A DNA stretch of 64,000 nucleotides from assembly GCF_005519465.1 (NCBI RefSeq), contig NZ_CP027859.1:558001-622000 (forward strand), in the 5' to 3' direction. Under the pieces are notes generated by a model that saw only the letters and a program-made list of their open reading frames with translations, was not told the origin of the DNA and searched no databases. The position numbers were made by a program, and so were the translations under genes. This DNA comes from Streptomyces clavuligerus (GTDB lineage Bacteria; Actinomycetota; Actinomycetes; Streptomycetales; Streptomycetaceae). Shown in pieces: positions 32,091 through 41,908 of the stretch. Within the stretch, counting starts at the first letter, position 1. Each line of letters starts with the position of its first letter.

Positions 32091-32855
32091 ATGACCTACA
32101 GAACGACAGTCAGCGGAAGACGGACGGGGCCGACAGGCTCTCTGTTGACGGCGACGGCGATCGTGGTGGCTGCGGCAGCGCTGATCGGATGCAGCGGGTC
32201 CTCGTCCTCGGACGGGCGGACCGAGATCAAGCCCTATGCCACCATCGGTGAACTGCCGGAGAAACTGTCCGCCGACGGCACCACCATCGTGGTGGGGGAC
32301 CCTGCCGTGGAGGAGAAGGTCCATGTCCTCGAAGACCCCCGTTGCCCGGTGGTCGAGGAGTTCGAGCAGGCCGAAGGCGCTGCTGCCCTGCGGAAGCTGA
32401 CACTGGACCGCACCGTCACCACCGAGTACACCTTCGCCTCCTTCAGGGACGAGCGGATCGGGGGCGATGGCTCGAAGCGGGCGGTCAACGCGCTGCGCGC
32501 GGCACTCGACGAAGGCAGGTTCGCCGAGTACCACCAGGTGCTCTTCGACCGGCGGAACGGCATCGGCCCACGGAGGGATCTGACCACCGGGCAACTGCTC
32601 TCACTGGCCGACAAGGTACCGGGACTGCGCGGCGAGAGGTTCGACCGGGCCGTCCGGACCATGAGGCACCGGGACTTCGTCACCGCCTCGCAGCAGGCGT
32701 ACGAGCGGTTCGACAGCCCCGACGGACCGGGCACCCCCACGGTCGCCGTCAACGGTCGCAGTGTTCCTGACGAGTCCTCAGGTGTGCTCTACGACGCCTC
32801 CGCCCTCGAAGAGCTGGTGTCGGCGTCGAAGTGGGACTTCCTCCTGGGCGGATAG
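32091..32855 (+). CDS. DsbA-like thioredoxin-fold lipoprotein lacking the second active-site cysteine
   Basis: A 254-residue exported protein. ATG 32091 gives a lipoprotein signal with AAALIGC as lipobox. The mature part has the DsbA/thioredoxin plan: VVGDPAVEEKVHVLEDPRCPVVEEF for the active-site strand and helix, a helical insertion, and the cis-Pro loop GTPTVAVNG. The expected CPxC is CPVV, so only one active-site cysteine remains. It could act as a monothiol protein or bind substrates without disulphide exchange. No redox partner is adjacent; the next gene is a P450 on the same strand, 311 nt away. Confidence 0.8.
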   Translation: MTYRTTVSGRRTGPTGSLLTATAIVVAAAALIGCSGSSSSDGRTEIKPYATIGELPEKLSADGTTIVVGDPAVEEKVHVLEDPRCPVVEEFEQAEGAAALRKLTLDRTVTTEYTFASFRDERIGGDGSKRAVNALRAALDEGRFAEYHQVLFDRRNGIGPRRDLTTGQLLSLADKVPGLRGERFDRAVRTMRHRDFVTASQQAYERFDSPDGPGTPTVAVNGRSVPDESSGVLYDASALEELVSASKWDFLLGG

Positions 32856-33166
32856 CGCGCGGGGCGGTCCGCGCCCGGCCGACGGCCGCGGCGCGGGGTG
32901 ACGAGGCGGCGGGGCGGCGGGGCGGCTTCGAGATGGCGGCGCGGCTTCGGGGTGGCGACATGGCTTCGGGGTGGTGAGGGGACCGGCACCGGCCATGGGA
33001 CGTCGGGCGGGAGCCATGTCCGGTCCCGGGCCGCTTCAACCACTGTCGGACGGGGAAAGCTCCGGAAGGCTTCGGCGGCTGGACCGTCCGGGGCCGCCGG
33101 AGCGCCGGGACGGCATCGCTCCCCGGAAGGTCCGGCCGGACAGGACCAGACAAGCGGGGAGTGACC
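32856..33166. other. Intergenic region before P450 (B)
   Basis: 310 bp without a gene. It contains a short direct repeat, ggcttcggggtgg, twice between about 32940 and 32980, and G-rich low-complexity sequence. No clear promoter. Confidence 0.4.
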
Positions 33167-34534
33167 ATGGCAGAGTCCGCGTTCACCCGGGCCGCCGCGC
33201 CCGGCGCCCTTCCTGTGCTGGGGCACGCCCTCCATGTGCTGCGCGATCCCCTGACCTTCGTCTCCTCCCTGCCGTCCCACGGCGATCTGGTGGAGATCCG
33301 GCTGGGGCCGCAGCGGATGCACATGGTGTGCCATCCCGATCTGCTGCAACAGGTCCTCACGGACGACCGGACGTTCGACAAGGGCGGGCCGCTGTTCGAG
33401 CGGCTGCGGGACTTCATGGGCGACGGTCTCGCCACCTGCCCCTACGCCGTCCACCGACGGCGGCGCCGGCTCGCCCAGCCCGCCTTCCACCACCAGCGCC
33501 TCGAACAGTACGGCGCGGTGATGACCCGCCAGCTCGAACGGATGCTGGAGGAGTGGAAGGACGGCCAGGTCCTCGACCTCTTCCCCGCCCTCTCCGCCTT
33601 CACCCTCCGGACGGTGTCGCGCTCGCTGTTCGCCGCCGACCTCGGTGAGGACCGCATCGACACCATTCAGCGGTCCTTCGTGGACGTGTTCTCCGGCGCG
33701 TTACCCCGGATGCTCGTCCCCGACTCGCTCCAGCGTCTGCCCCTGCCGGGCAACCGCCGCTACCGCGAGGCCGCCCGCACCCTCACCGACACCGTCAACC
33801 AGGTGATCGCCGAGTACCGGGAGAACGGCACCGACCAGGGCGATCTCATGTCGATGCTGCTCGCCGCGCGGGACGAGGACGGCAGTGCGCTGAGCGACCA
33901 GGAGCTGCGGGACGAGGTGGTGACCCTGTTCGTGGCCGGTGGGGAGACCCCAGCGGCCGTGCTGAGCTGGGCCGCTGTCGATCTGGCCGCCCATCCCGAG
34001 TCCCTGCGCCGGCTGCACGAGGAGACCGACCGCGTATTGGCCGGACGGCTGCCCCGTTGGCAGGATCTGCCGCAACTGCCGTACACCGCCCGTGTCATCG
34101 ACGAGAGCATGCGCCGCTACCCGGCGGGCCTGTTGCTCACCCGGACCACCAGCCGTGAGACCCGGCTCGCGGGTCTCACCCTCCCGCCGGGCTCCACGGT
34201 GGCGTTCAGCCCGCTCCTCCTCCAGACCCGGCCCGAGTACTACCACGAGCCCGAACGCTTCGATCCCGACCGATGGCTGCCCGACCGGGCGCTCGACATG
34301 CCCCGGATCGCCTTCGCACCCTTCGGGAGCGGGGCGCGCAAGTGCATCGGCGACGCCTTCGCCGTCGCGGAGATGACGCTCGCCCTCGCCGGTATGGCCT
34401 CCCGATGGACCTGGGAGAGGACCACACCGACCGATCTGCGCCCGGCCCTGTCCCCCGCCGCCGTCCGACCCCGCCGTGTCTCCCTGCGCCTCACCGCCCG
34501 CACCCCTGCCCCGCAGGCGATGAAGCCGCTCTAG
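33167..34534 (+). CDS. Cytochrome P450 of the terpene locus (B), with a TTA codon
   Basis: A 455-residue P450. ATG 33167 has GGGGAG 6 nt upstream. Motifs: I-helix AGGETP (from Ala257; Pro follows the catalytic Thr261), ExxR DESMRRYP (Glu313), ERFDPDRW, and haem loop FGSGARKCIG with Cys393. The N-terminus PGALPVLGHALHVLRDPLTF resembles pentalenene oxygenase-type enzymes. An in-frame leucine TTA at 33701-33703 makes translation dependent on the rare bldA tRNA, hence on development. It is the only TTA codon I found in the window. It probably acts on a product of one of the two terpene synthases. Confidence 0.9.
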   Translation: MAESAFTRAAAPGALPVLGHALHVLRDPLTFVSSLPSHGDLVEIRLGPQRMHMVCHPDLLQQVLTDDRTFDKGGPLFERLRDFMGDGLATCPYAVHRRRRRLAQPAFHHQRLEQYGAVMTRQLERMLEEWKDGQVLDLFPALSAFTLRTVSRSLFAADLGEDRIDTIQRSFVDVFSGALPRMLVPDSLQRLPLPGNRRYREAARTLTDTVNQVIAEYRENGTDQGDLMSMLLAARDEDGSALSDQELRDEVVTLFVAGGETPAAVLSWAAVDLAAHPESLRRLHEETDRVLAGRLPRWQDLPQLPYTARVIDESMRRYPAGLLLTRTTSRETRLAGLTLPPGSTVAFSPLLLQTRPEYYHEPERFDPDRWLPDRALDMPRIAFAPFGSGARKCIGDAFAVAEMTLALAGMASRWTWERTTPTDLRPALSPAAVRPRRVSLRLTARTPAPQAMKPL

Positions 34535-34541
34535 CTCCGGT

Positions 34542-34862
34542 TGACCCATCGGTGTGTGCCAGGATCTGTCCAATGTCCCAGGCGTGGTGGGCGGCATCGT
34601 GAGTGTTGTCGCGCGCCACGTCCTCGGCTCGTTGAACGCCACGAACGTGGCGGGACCGCGCCAGAAGATCCGGGTCATGGCCGGGAACCTGGCGTACGCC
34701 CCACAGCCTCGCTCCGGCCAGTCGCTCGGCCCAGATGCGGAGGTTGTCGGTGACATGGCTGGTATAGGCCGTGGCATTCCAGGTCAGTTCCGGATGCCGC
34801 TCGTCACCCCGGCGCCCTTCCAGCAGAGTCGCGTACCGCGCAGGTAAATCGTTAACCTGGGG
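34542..34862 (-). pseudogene. Broken DinB-like (mycothiol-dependent enzyme fold) gene
   Basis: Minus-strand translation from 34856 gives a readable DinB-type domain without a start codon: LPARYATLLEGRRGDERHPEL, then WNATAYTSHVTDNLRIWAERL and, after an apparent internal deletion, VQRAEDVARDNTHDAAHHAWD. Metal-ligand type histidines (TSHVTD, DAAHHAWD) are visible. An in-frame TGA lies upstream, and the 3' side runs into the end of the P450 gene on the other strand. In intact relatives the two halves are separated by some tens of residues that are missing here. Confidence 0.75.
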
Positions 34863-35065
34863 ACCTGGGCCATGGCCTCACACGGGGTCAGCGACCAGTC
34901 GAAGCCGAACTCCCGGCAAGGGTCCCCACAGGGACGCGCTCCCCAGAGTTCCGTGGGAGATCAATCTGTCGAGCGCTGCCGGTCGTTCGTCACCGTCACC
35001 GGCCCCGCGCGTCTCCTTCCAGCTTCTTCTGCTTCTTGCTGCTCCTTCTGTGGTGCCCGGCCCTG

Positions 35066-35737
<672 letters not shown>

Positions 35738-35841
35738 GGTGTCCAGGGTGGGAAGAGGCCGCAATCGACCGGGAGGACAGGGAGCGCCATGCTATCCGGA
35801 GCCGTACCGCCGGGCACAGACCGCGCTGTGGCGGCACTCCA

Positions 35842-35875
35842 TCGGCCGACGGGCTCGGCCGGGCCCGTCGGCCGA
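35842..35875. terminator. Perfect 12-bp hairpin between the GNAT and S41 genes
   Basis: The arms tcggccgacggg (35842-35853) and cccgtcggccga (35864-35875) are perfectly complementary with a 10-nt loop. With the hairpin at 35924-35957 it forms a double terminator for the S41 peptidase transcript. Confidence 0.65.
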
Positions 35876-35923
35876 GCCGCTTCCGGACCGCCGGGAGCAC
35901 CTGGGAGGCCAGTGGCGCCCCCG

Positions 35924-35957
35924 GGTCCCGGCGCCCACGAGGCGGGGCGCCGGGACC
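35924..35957 (-). terminator. Perfect 13-bp hairpin just past the S41 stop
   Basis: The arms ggtcccggcgccc and gggcgccgggacc pair over 13 bp with an 8-nt loop, 11 nt downstream of the stop codon at 35969. Confidence 0.75.
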
Positions 35958-35968
35958 GGGCCGCCTGA

Positions 35969-37522
35969 TCAGCGGCGGCGGGTGAGCAGTGCGACCGCCC
36001 GGTCGAACGCGGAATCGCGGTCTGCGGCGAACTCCTCCTCGGTGAAGACGGGTACGGAGATGTGCGGGGGTATGCCCGCGCCCTCGTGGGAGTCACCGCG
36101 CGGGGTGGTGTACCGCTCATTGGAGAGCCCGAGGAGCCAGCCGTTGGGCAGCACACGGCCCAGGACATCGGAGAGGGCGCCTTGGGTGTTCTCTCCGATC
36201 AGCGTGGTCGGCAGCGGGCGTTCCGCGAGGGCCTTGGTGAAGGTCTCGCCCGCGCTGACGGTGGAGCCCGAGGTGAGGACCGCGAGGGGGCCGGTGTAGC
36301 GCGGGACTCCGGCCTCCGGGACCACCCGGGCGGTGTAACGCGGGGTGAAGCGGGTGGGGTCGCGGGGGTCGTTCCTGGCCTGTTTGCGGTAGGCCGGGTA
36401 GCCGTGGTCGGTGAGCCGGGCGGCGATCTGGAGGCCCAGTTCGTCGCTGCCGCCCTGGTTGACCCGGACGTCCACGATCAGACCGCGCCAGGCGGTGGTG
36501 CCCTGGGTGCGGGCCCGGGTGACGATCCGGTCGAGCACCCGGTCGAGTTCGGCGGCGTCGGCGTCGGTTCCGGTGGAGCCCGGCGTGTACCCCGCGAACC
36601 GCCCGATCCGCAGATAGCCGATGCCGCCGGGGAGTTCGGCGTACCCGATGGCGCCGTCGGCATGGGTCTCCAGCGGGGTGCCGCCGAAGCTGCGGCGCTC
36701 GATGAAGGCCCGGGTCCGTGCGTCGTAGGCGTCGTCCGGGAGGACCGTTCCGGTGCGCTGTCCGAAGGAGGAGCGGCCCAGATCGGTGGCGCTGAGGCCG
36801 ACATGGGCGTCCTGGAGCGGTTCGGTCATCGCCGAGAGGATGCCGAACAGCTCCTCCGGGGTTGTTCCCGCGTGGACCCCGGGGCGGTACCGGGCGCGCA
36901 TCGCGTCCCAGTCGACGCCCCGGCGGTCGAAGAAGGCGTAGTTCTCCGCGAAGGTCTGCCAGAAGACGTCGAAGGTGGCCACCGGGCCGGTGGGCCCGGG
37001 ACGACCGCAGCGTTGGGGCAGTTCCGCGATCCGGTCCAGGGAACGGGTGCCCAGCGAGCCGTGTATCCGCAGTCCGGCACGGTCGCTCCCCCGGGGCGCC
37101 ATCGTCAGCGCGTAGCCCTCGCCCTCGAACCGGACGGCGCCGCCGGGACCGGGCGCTCCCGCGCTTCGGGCGCCGGGGCCGGGCAGACAGCTCAGCGCGG
37201 TGGTGTCCCAGGTCCGCAGCTCGTGGCCCTGCACGGAGACGACGGTCCCGTATCCGTCCATCCGCCAGAGCCCCTCCACCGAGGCTCCGCCGTATGCGGG
37301 CCCCGGCGGCGCGGCGGCGGTCGCCGGTGCCGCGACGGCGGCGGACAGGGAGCCCAGGAGGGCGAGTACGGTACCTGCGGCGACGAGGACGCCGCGCCTG
37401 GCCGCGCCGTTCCTGCCCCGCCGGGCTCCCGGCGGGGCAGCGGGCACGGATGTGGACACGGGCGCCGTTGCAGCGGACTCCGCTGGTGTCACTGTGTTCC
37501 TCCCCTGGTCGGTCATGACCAT
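35969..37522 (-). CDS. S41 family (tail-specific / C-terminal processing) peptidase, exported
   Basis: A 517-residue protein. ATG 37522 has GGGAGG about 11 nt upstream; ATG 37516 is a near alternative. The N-terminus is a long twin-basic leader (ARRGRNGAARRGVLVAAG...), then AVAAPATAAAPP as cleavage region. A lipocalin-like or beta domain follows, then the S41 catalytic domain: VDWDAMRARYRPGV, IGYLRIGRF, GLIVDVRVNQGGSDELG, and the nucleophile Ser in TSGSTVSAGETF with a downstream Lys in FTKAL. No PDZ domain is obvious. It would cleave exported proteins at the cell surface. Confidence 0.88.
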   Translation of the reverse strand: MVMTDQGRNTVTPAESAATAPVSTSVPAAPPGARRGRNGAARRGVLVAAGTVLALLGSLSAAVAAPATAAAPPGPAYGGASVEGLWRMDGYGTVVSVQGHELRTWDTTALSCLPGPGARSAGAPGPGGAVRFEGEGYALTMAPRGSDRAGLRIHGSLGTRSLDRIAELPQRCGRPGPTGPVATFDVFWQTFAENYAFFDRRGVDWDAMRARYRPGVHAGTTPEELFGILSAMTEPLQDAHVGLSATDLGRSSFGQRTGTVLPDDAYDARTRAFIERRSFGGTPLETHADGAIGYAELPGGIGYLRIGRFAGYTPGSTGTDADAAELDRVLDRIVTRARTQGTTAWRGLIVDVRVNQGGSDELGLQIAARLTDHGYPAYRKQARNDPRDPTRFTPRYTARVVPEAGVPRYTGPLAVLTSGSTVSAGETFTKALAERPLPTTLIGENTQGALSDVLGRVLPNGWLLGLSNERYTTPRGDSHEGAGIPPHISVPVFTEEEFAADRDSAFDRAVALLTRRR

Positions 37523-37755
37523 GGTTCCGCCATCCTCCCGGACCCCGCGTCCACCCAGAGTTGTCACCTGGGTCAACCCCCGGTCTTACATCGCGAGTTG
37601 ACTCCCCTAGGGAAGGCCGCCGAAGGGACGTCGTCCGCCGCAGGGCGGTGTTGTCCCCCTCCGTGGCCCTCCGCGTGGGCAGCGCCGCCAGAAGGCGCCG
37701 GGGAGCGATTCCCCCGCACCCGATGACCGGGTGTCCGGCACGGGCCCGCCCCGAG

Positions 37756-37798
37756 ACACCGGAGCACCGGAGCACCGGAGCACCGAGACACCGGGACA
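37756..37798. repeat. 9-bp tandem repeat (caccggagc)
   Basis: About four to five tandem copies of the 9-bp unit caccggagc, the last two diverged, lie between the S41 gene and the response regulator. No function assigned. Confidence 0.7.
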
Positions 37799-37833
37799 CA
37801 CAGATCACTTCAGCGATGGCTGAAAACGGGCGC

Positions 37834-38463
37834 TCATCTCCGCCCCCACCACCATGCCGCGATGCCCACCCGGTTGCGCGCCCCCAGCTTCGTCTGGACG
37901 TTGGCCACGTGCGTCTTCGCCGTGCCCGGGGAGATGACGAGCGCCTCACCGATCTCCGCGTTGGTCAGCCCGTCCGCGACCAGGCGGGCGATCTCCTCCT
38001 CGCGGGCCGTGAGCGGGGATGTCCGCCTGTCGTCGGGGGCGGTGGCCCGTTGCAGGAGGCGGGCGGTCAACTGCGGACTGATCAGGACATCACCGGCGAG
38101 CGCCGCCCGTACCCCCTCGATCAGCAGCCCCGGACCCGACCGCTTCAGGAGGAACCCGCACGCGCCGTCCCGCAGGGCCGTGCGGACGTGGTCGTCCTGG
38201 TCGAAGGTCGTGACGATCAGAACACGCACGGGGTCGTCCGCGTCCGGGCCCGCGAGTCTGCGGGTGACCTCCAGGCCGTCGACGCCCGGCATACGGATGT
38301 CGGCGACGACCAGGTCGGGGCGGAGTTCACGGGCGAGGGCGACGGCGGTCAGGCCGTCCGCCGCCTCGCCGACGACGGTCAGGTCCGGCTGGGAGTCGAG
38401 CACCAGCCGGAATCCGCTGCGGATGTCGTCCTGGTCGTCGGCGATGAGGATGCGGGCGGTCAC
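37834..38463 (-). CDS. NarL/LuxR-type response regulator
   Basis: A 209-residue regulator. The receiver domain has acidic pocket residues Asp9/Asp10 (IADDQ), phospho-acceptor Asp55 (VVADIRMPG), Thr in VTTF and Lys in LLKR. The output domain is a LuxR-type HTH: SPLTAREEEIARLVADGLTNAEIGEALVIS. The gene lies 99 nt downstream of the histidine kinase on the same strand, so they form a two-component pair. Targets are not evident; the neighbouring S41 gene is a candidate. Confidence 0.95.
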   Translation of the reverse strand: MTARILIADDQDDIRSGFRLVLDSQPDLTVVGEAADGLTAVALARELRPDLVVADIRMPGVDGLEVTRRLAGPDADDPVRVLIVTTFDQDDHVRTALRDGACGFLLKRSGPGLLIEGVRAALAGDVLISPQLTARLLQRATAPDDRRTSPLTAREEEIARLVADGLTNAEIGEALVISPGTAKTHVANVQTKLGARNRVGIAAWWWGRR

Positions 38464-38562
38464 ATCGGTCCTTTCGAGGTGCTGAGAAAGAAGCGGAGGG
38501 AGAAGGGGGAGGGAGAAGGGGAGCGGGGGAGGGAGGAACGGGCGAGGAGCAGCCGCCGGAGG

Positions 38563-39966
38563 TCAGGAAGGCGCCGGGGAGGCAGGCCCGGCACAGGGAC
38601 CGGAAACGCCGGAAGCAGCGGAAGGACCGGACTGACCGGAGGGACCAGAAGGACCGCACGGTTCCGGGGGCGTCCGGGGGAACACCGCCACGACCGACCA
38701 CCCGCCGCCCAGCCCCGGCCCCGCCGTGAACGTTCCACCGAGGGCCGTGACGTGCTCTGCGAGCCCGGGCAGACCGAGTCCACCGGCCCCGCGCGCCCGC
38801 CGGGGCCTCCGGAACCACAAGGGCTCCCCCTGACCATCGGCCCGAGGACCGGCCTGACGACCGGTCGGGCCACCACGCCCCCCGGCCCGGTCCCGAGCGC
38901 CGATGACACCACCGCCCCCGCCGTCCCCGCCGTCGTCGGTGATGGACAGTTCGACACCCTCCGGGCCGCCCGGCGGCAGGAGGCGGAGGCGGACGACGAT
39001 CCGGAACGCTCCGGGCGCGTGGCGCCGGACGTTCGTCAGTGCCTCCGCCACGATCCGGTACGCCGCCGCCCCGGCCTCCCGCGACAGCGCCCGCACCGCG
39101 TCCTCGTCCGCCTCCCACACGGCGTCCACGCCCCCCGGCCCGCCCGTGACCCCGATCGCGGCGAACTCCGCGACCAGGGCGGGCAGCCGATCCGGACCGG
39201 GAAGGGCCTCGGTGTTCGCGGACGCCGCCCCGTCCCCGTCCCCATCGCCATGGAGCAGGGCGATCGTACGGTCCATGGAGGCGAGCGCGCTCAGCCCTGC
39301 GCGTTCGATGCGCTCCAGGGCGAGGGCGGCCTGCCGGGGACCGGCGCCGGGGTCGTTCTCCGCGATGAACCGGGCGGTCTGCGCCTGGACGACGATCGCA
39401 CTGATGTCGTGGGCGACGAAGTCGTGGAGATCGCGGGAGAGCACCAGCCGCTGTTCCCGCCGTGCCGCGTCCACGGCGGCCAGACGGCGGGCCGCCGCGC
39501 GGCGCGGGTACGCGCCCACGGCCACCGCCACGGCGACGGGTATCAGCCAGAAGGCGACCGCACCCGCGCCCTCCAGGAACGACCCCTCCGCCGTCCGCGC
39601 GGGCCAGGCGCCCACCGCGAGCACGGTGAGCGGCACGACGGCCCGCACCGCGCACGGCGGCGACCAGCGGACCACGGCGGCGGTCAGCACCAGCAGCAGC
39701 CCGGTCTCGGCGAGGCTCCAGTACGAACGGGAACCACCGGCGGCACCCGGGTCCGTCGGGGCGACGGCGGCGGTGGACGCGAACGACAGCAGCGCACAGA
39801 CCGCTGTCGGCACCGCCAGCCGTGTCCGCGCCCGGCCCCGGACGTCCCCGGTGCCCGTAGGGGAACCCCTACGGGTATGGATCACCGCACCCACGACGGC
39901 CGCCGCGCCCGCGAGAAGGGGCACCGCCACCAGTACGTTCCACGGCGCGTCGGCCGACGTCGTCAT
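38563..39966 (-). CDS. NarL-type sensor histidine kinase
   Basis: A 467-residue membrane kinase. ATG 39966 (MTTSADAPWNVLVAVPLLAG) is chosen; four to five hydrophobic segments precede residue 165. The HisKA_3 domain has the phospho-acceptor His181 in SRDLHDFVAHDISAIVVQ. The HATPase shows the N-box AAYRIVAEALTNVRRHAPG, the G1 region SITDDGGDGGGGG and GGLGLPGLAEHVTALGG. A Gly/Arg-rich insert lies between G1 and G2, and a Ser/Gly/Pro-rich tail ends the protein. It should phosphorylate the response regulator encoded just downstream. Confidence 0.94.
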   Translation of the reverse strand: MTTSADAPWNVLVAVPLLAGAAAVVGAVIHTRRGSPTGTGDVRGRARTRLAVPTAVCALLSFASTAAVAPTDPGAAGGSRSYWSLAETGLLLVLTAAVVRWSPPCAVRAVVPLTVLAVGAWPARTAEGSFLEGAGAVAFWLIPVAVAVAVGAYPRRAAARRLAAVDAARREQRLVLSRDLHDFVAHDISAIVVQAQTARFIAENDPGAGPRQAALALERIERAGLSALASMDRTIALLHGDGDGDGAASANTEALPGPDRLPALVAEFAAIGVTGGPGGVDAVWEADEDAVRALSREAGAAAYRIVAEALTNVRRHAPGAFRIVVRLRLLPPGGPEGVELSITDDGGDGGGGGVIGARDRAGGRGGPTGRQAGPRADGQGEPLWFRRPRRARGAGGLGLPGLAEHVTALGGTFTAGPGLGGGWSVVAVFPRTPPEPCGPSGPSGQSGPSAASGVSGPCAGPASPAPS

Positions 39967-40214
39967 CCCGTTCCCCGATCCCGTGGCTCCGGTCCCGATC
40001 GTCCCCGGCCCGAACCGTCCGCTGCGTCCCCGAGGCGGCTCCCGGCACACGCGCCGAGCCGCCCTTCGCCTCCGGCCCTCCCCCGAACGGCAGAGAAGGC
40101 CGACGACCTGGCCCGGAGCTTTCCGCCGATCGGCAGATGGGCCGGAGAGGGGCGCGCGGGCGAGTCTTTTCCCGTAGCCGCCCCACCAACCCCCTCCACC
40201 ACCAGGAGTCCATC

Positions 40215-40895
40215 ATGCGCACCAGCATCACTGCCACCTTCCGCACCATCGCTCTGGTCGGCGCCGTCACCACCCTGCTGACGGGAACGACGGTCGCCTC
40301 CATGGCGGCCGACGAGACCGGCCGACGACCGGCCGTCCCCGCGCCCGAGGCCCATCACCAGGAGAAACAGAGCGGCCGGCAGACCGGGAAGGAGCCGTGG
40401 AAGAGCTCCGGTGTGCTCGCCGGTGTGCGGGGCAAGGCCCAGATCTTCTTCAACTACTCGCCCGAGGACACGATCCGCTTCGGCGTGGACGCCCAGGCCG
40501 CGCCCTTCACCCGGCCGATCCCTCAAGCCGGGACCGGCCTGCCGACGGACGCCCGCGGAACGCTGACGATCTCCCACTACGTCAAGGCCACCGGCGGGAC
40601 CATGACCGCGATCGCCGATGTGGACTGCCTGGTGACGGGCGGCAGGACGGCGACCCTCACGGCGATCGTCCGCGCCTCCGGCGCCGAGCCGAAGGGCAAG
40701 CGCCTCGGCATCAGCATCCAGCAGGGCGAGAACGGCAGGCCGGACCGGCTCGGCTTCGGTTGGGGCGTCGCCAACGTGGACGGCCGGGAGGACGGCGGAA
40801 CGGGTACGTGCATGGCCCCCGCGCCCTTCGCCCCCGTGGTCAGCGGCGGCTACCGGGTCACCCACGCCGAGCTTCCCCTGCCGTCCGAGAAGTGA
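40215..40895 (+). CDS. Secreted protein of unknown function
   Basis: A 226-residue exported protein. ATG 40215 follows ACCAGGAG. Residues 1-32 form a signal peptide (IALVGAVTTLLTGTTVASMA). The mature domain is beta-rich (QIFFNYSPEDTIRFGVDAQ, LTISHYVKATGGTMTAIADVDC, KRLGISIQQGENGRPDRLGFGWG) with two cysteines, probably paired. The layout resembles repetin-like secreted proteins of Streptomyces, but I do not recognise a characterised function. It stands alone between the divergent kinase and the EF-hand gene. Confidence 0.75.
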   Translation: MRTSITATFRTIALVGAVTTLLTGTTVASMAADETGRRPAVPAPEAHHQEKQSGRQTGKEPWKSSGVLAGVRGKAQIFFNYSPEDTIRFGVDAQAAPFTRPIPQAGTGLPTDARGTLTISHYVKATGGTMTAIADVDCLVTGGRTATLTAIVRASGAEPKGKRLGISIQQGENGRPDRLGFGWGVANVDGREDGGTGTCMAPAPFAPVVSGGYRVTHAELPLPSEK

Positions 40896-41240
40896 CGCGA
40901 CGGCCGCCCGGGAAGTGGCAGGTCCACACCCCGCCCGTGGCCGTCGGCGCCGGTCTCCCGGCGGACCCCGGTCGGTACGCCGTACGGAACAGCGCGCGCT
41001 CCCTCCGGTGCGCTCCGCCGGGACGAGGGGCCCCGGCCCGAGCACCCCCGTCCCCGTTCACGTCCTCCGGGCTCTTCAGCGCCGGTACGGCAACGGTTGC
41101 GGAGAGTGCGGACCAGGGCATTCCGTCTGTATCGGTGGGGTGCAACCCCCGGGTCGGCCCGCTGAGGAACGTCCAATACCGCACCAACCCCATCAGGACA
41201 CGCGCAGGGCGGCGGCACCCGGAGATCGAGGAGACATGCC
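40896..41240. other. Intergenic region before the second EF-hand gene
   Basis: 345 bp. Besides the ribosome site of the EF-hand gene (GAGGAGA at about 41228) I see no gene, repeat or clear operator. Confidence 0.4.
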
Positions 41241-41801
41241 ATGTCACAGGAGCTGCTGATCCGTAAGATCCGTCATGGTTTCGACCAGTTCGACGCGGAC
41301 GGGAACGGTGAGCTGACCGAGAGCGACCATGTGCTCATGGGGCAGCGGACCGCCCACGCACTCGGCCACGCGTCCGGATCGGAGGGCGAGCGGCGCATCG
41401 TGGACGCGTTCGTGAGCGTCTGGCGGACCCTCCACGTGCCCCATCTGGAGCCCGGTGCCGCGTCGTTGACCCGCGAGCAGTTCGTGGACTCGACCCTCTC
41501 CCTGGCGGACGATCCTGCGGCGGCGAGGGCCACCGTGGGGGTCCTGGCCGAAATCTTTCTGGCGCTCGCGGACACGGACGGCAATGGCGTCGTGGACGCC
41601 GAGGAGTACTTCGGCTTTCTGCGGGGTCACTTCGCCCTGCTGTCCCGGGAGGACACGGACCTCGCGTTCCAGCACCTGGACCGCGACGGGAACGGCACCC
41701 TGTCGGCCGAGGAGTTCACGTCGGCGATCGTCGAGTTCTGGTCCAGCAGGGACCCGCGCGCACCGGGCAACTGGTGGATGGGCGTGGAGTTCACCGAGTG
41801 A
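41241..41801 (+). CDS. EF-hand calcium-binding protein, paralogue of 28024-28596
   Basis: A 186-residue protein with three clear EF-hand loops: DADGNGELTESD, DTDGNGVVDAEE and DRDGNGTLSAEE. A fourth, between the first two, has lost its ligands (HLEPGAASLTREQ). It shares with the EF-hand of the terpene operon the overall length, the loop order and the C-terminal DPxAPGNWxxGxxF motif. ATG 41241 has GAGGAG upstream. It converges on an FAD monooxygenase gene. As with its paralogue, the neighbours are tailoring-type enzymes. Confidence 0.92.
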   Translation: MSQELLIRKIRHGFDQFDADGNGELTESDHVLMGQRTAHALGHASGSEGERRIVDAFVSVWRTLHVPHLEPGAASLTREQFVDSTLSLADDPAAARATVGVLAEIFLALADTDGNGVVDAEEYFGFLRGHFALLSREDTDLAFQHLDRDGNGTLSAEEFTSAIVEFWSSRDPRAPGNWWMGVEFTE

Positions 41802-41908
41802 CCAGAGCGCGGGCCTGAGCCCGAGCGTGGGACCCGAGCCCGGGCCGGGACCATCCAGGGACCTGGGCCCCGGGCCTGGACCGTCCAGGGGTGCGCCCGG
41901 GCCCGGAC
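41802..41908. terminator. G/C-rich repeat region between convergent genes
   Basis: Between the convergent EF-hand and monooxygenase genes lie a direct repeat (ggaccatccaggg / ggaccgtccaggg) and several overlapping short inverted repeats around gggccccgggcc. It probably terminates both transcripts, but a single best hairpin cannot be named. Confidence 0.35.
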
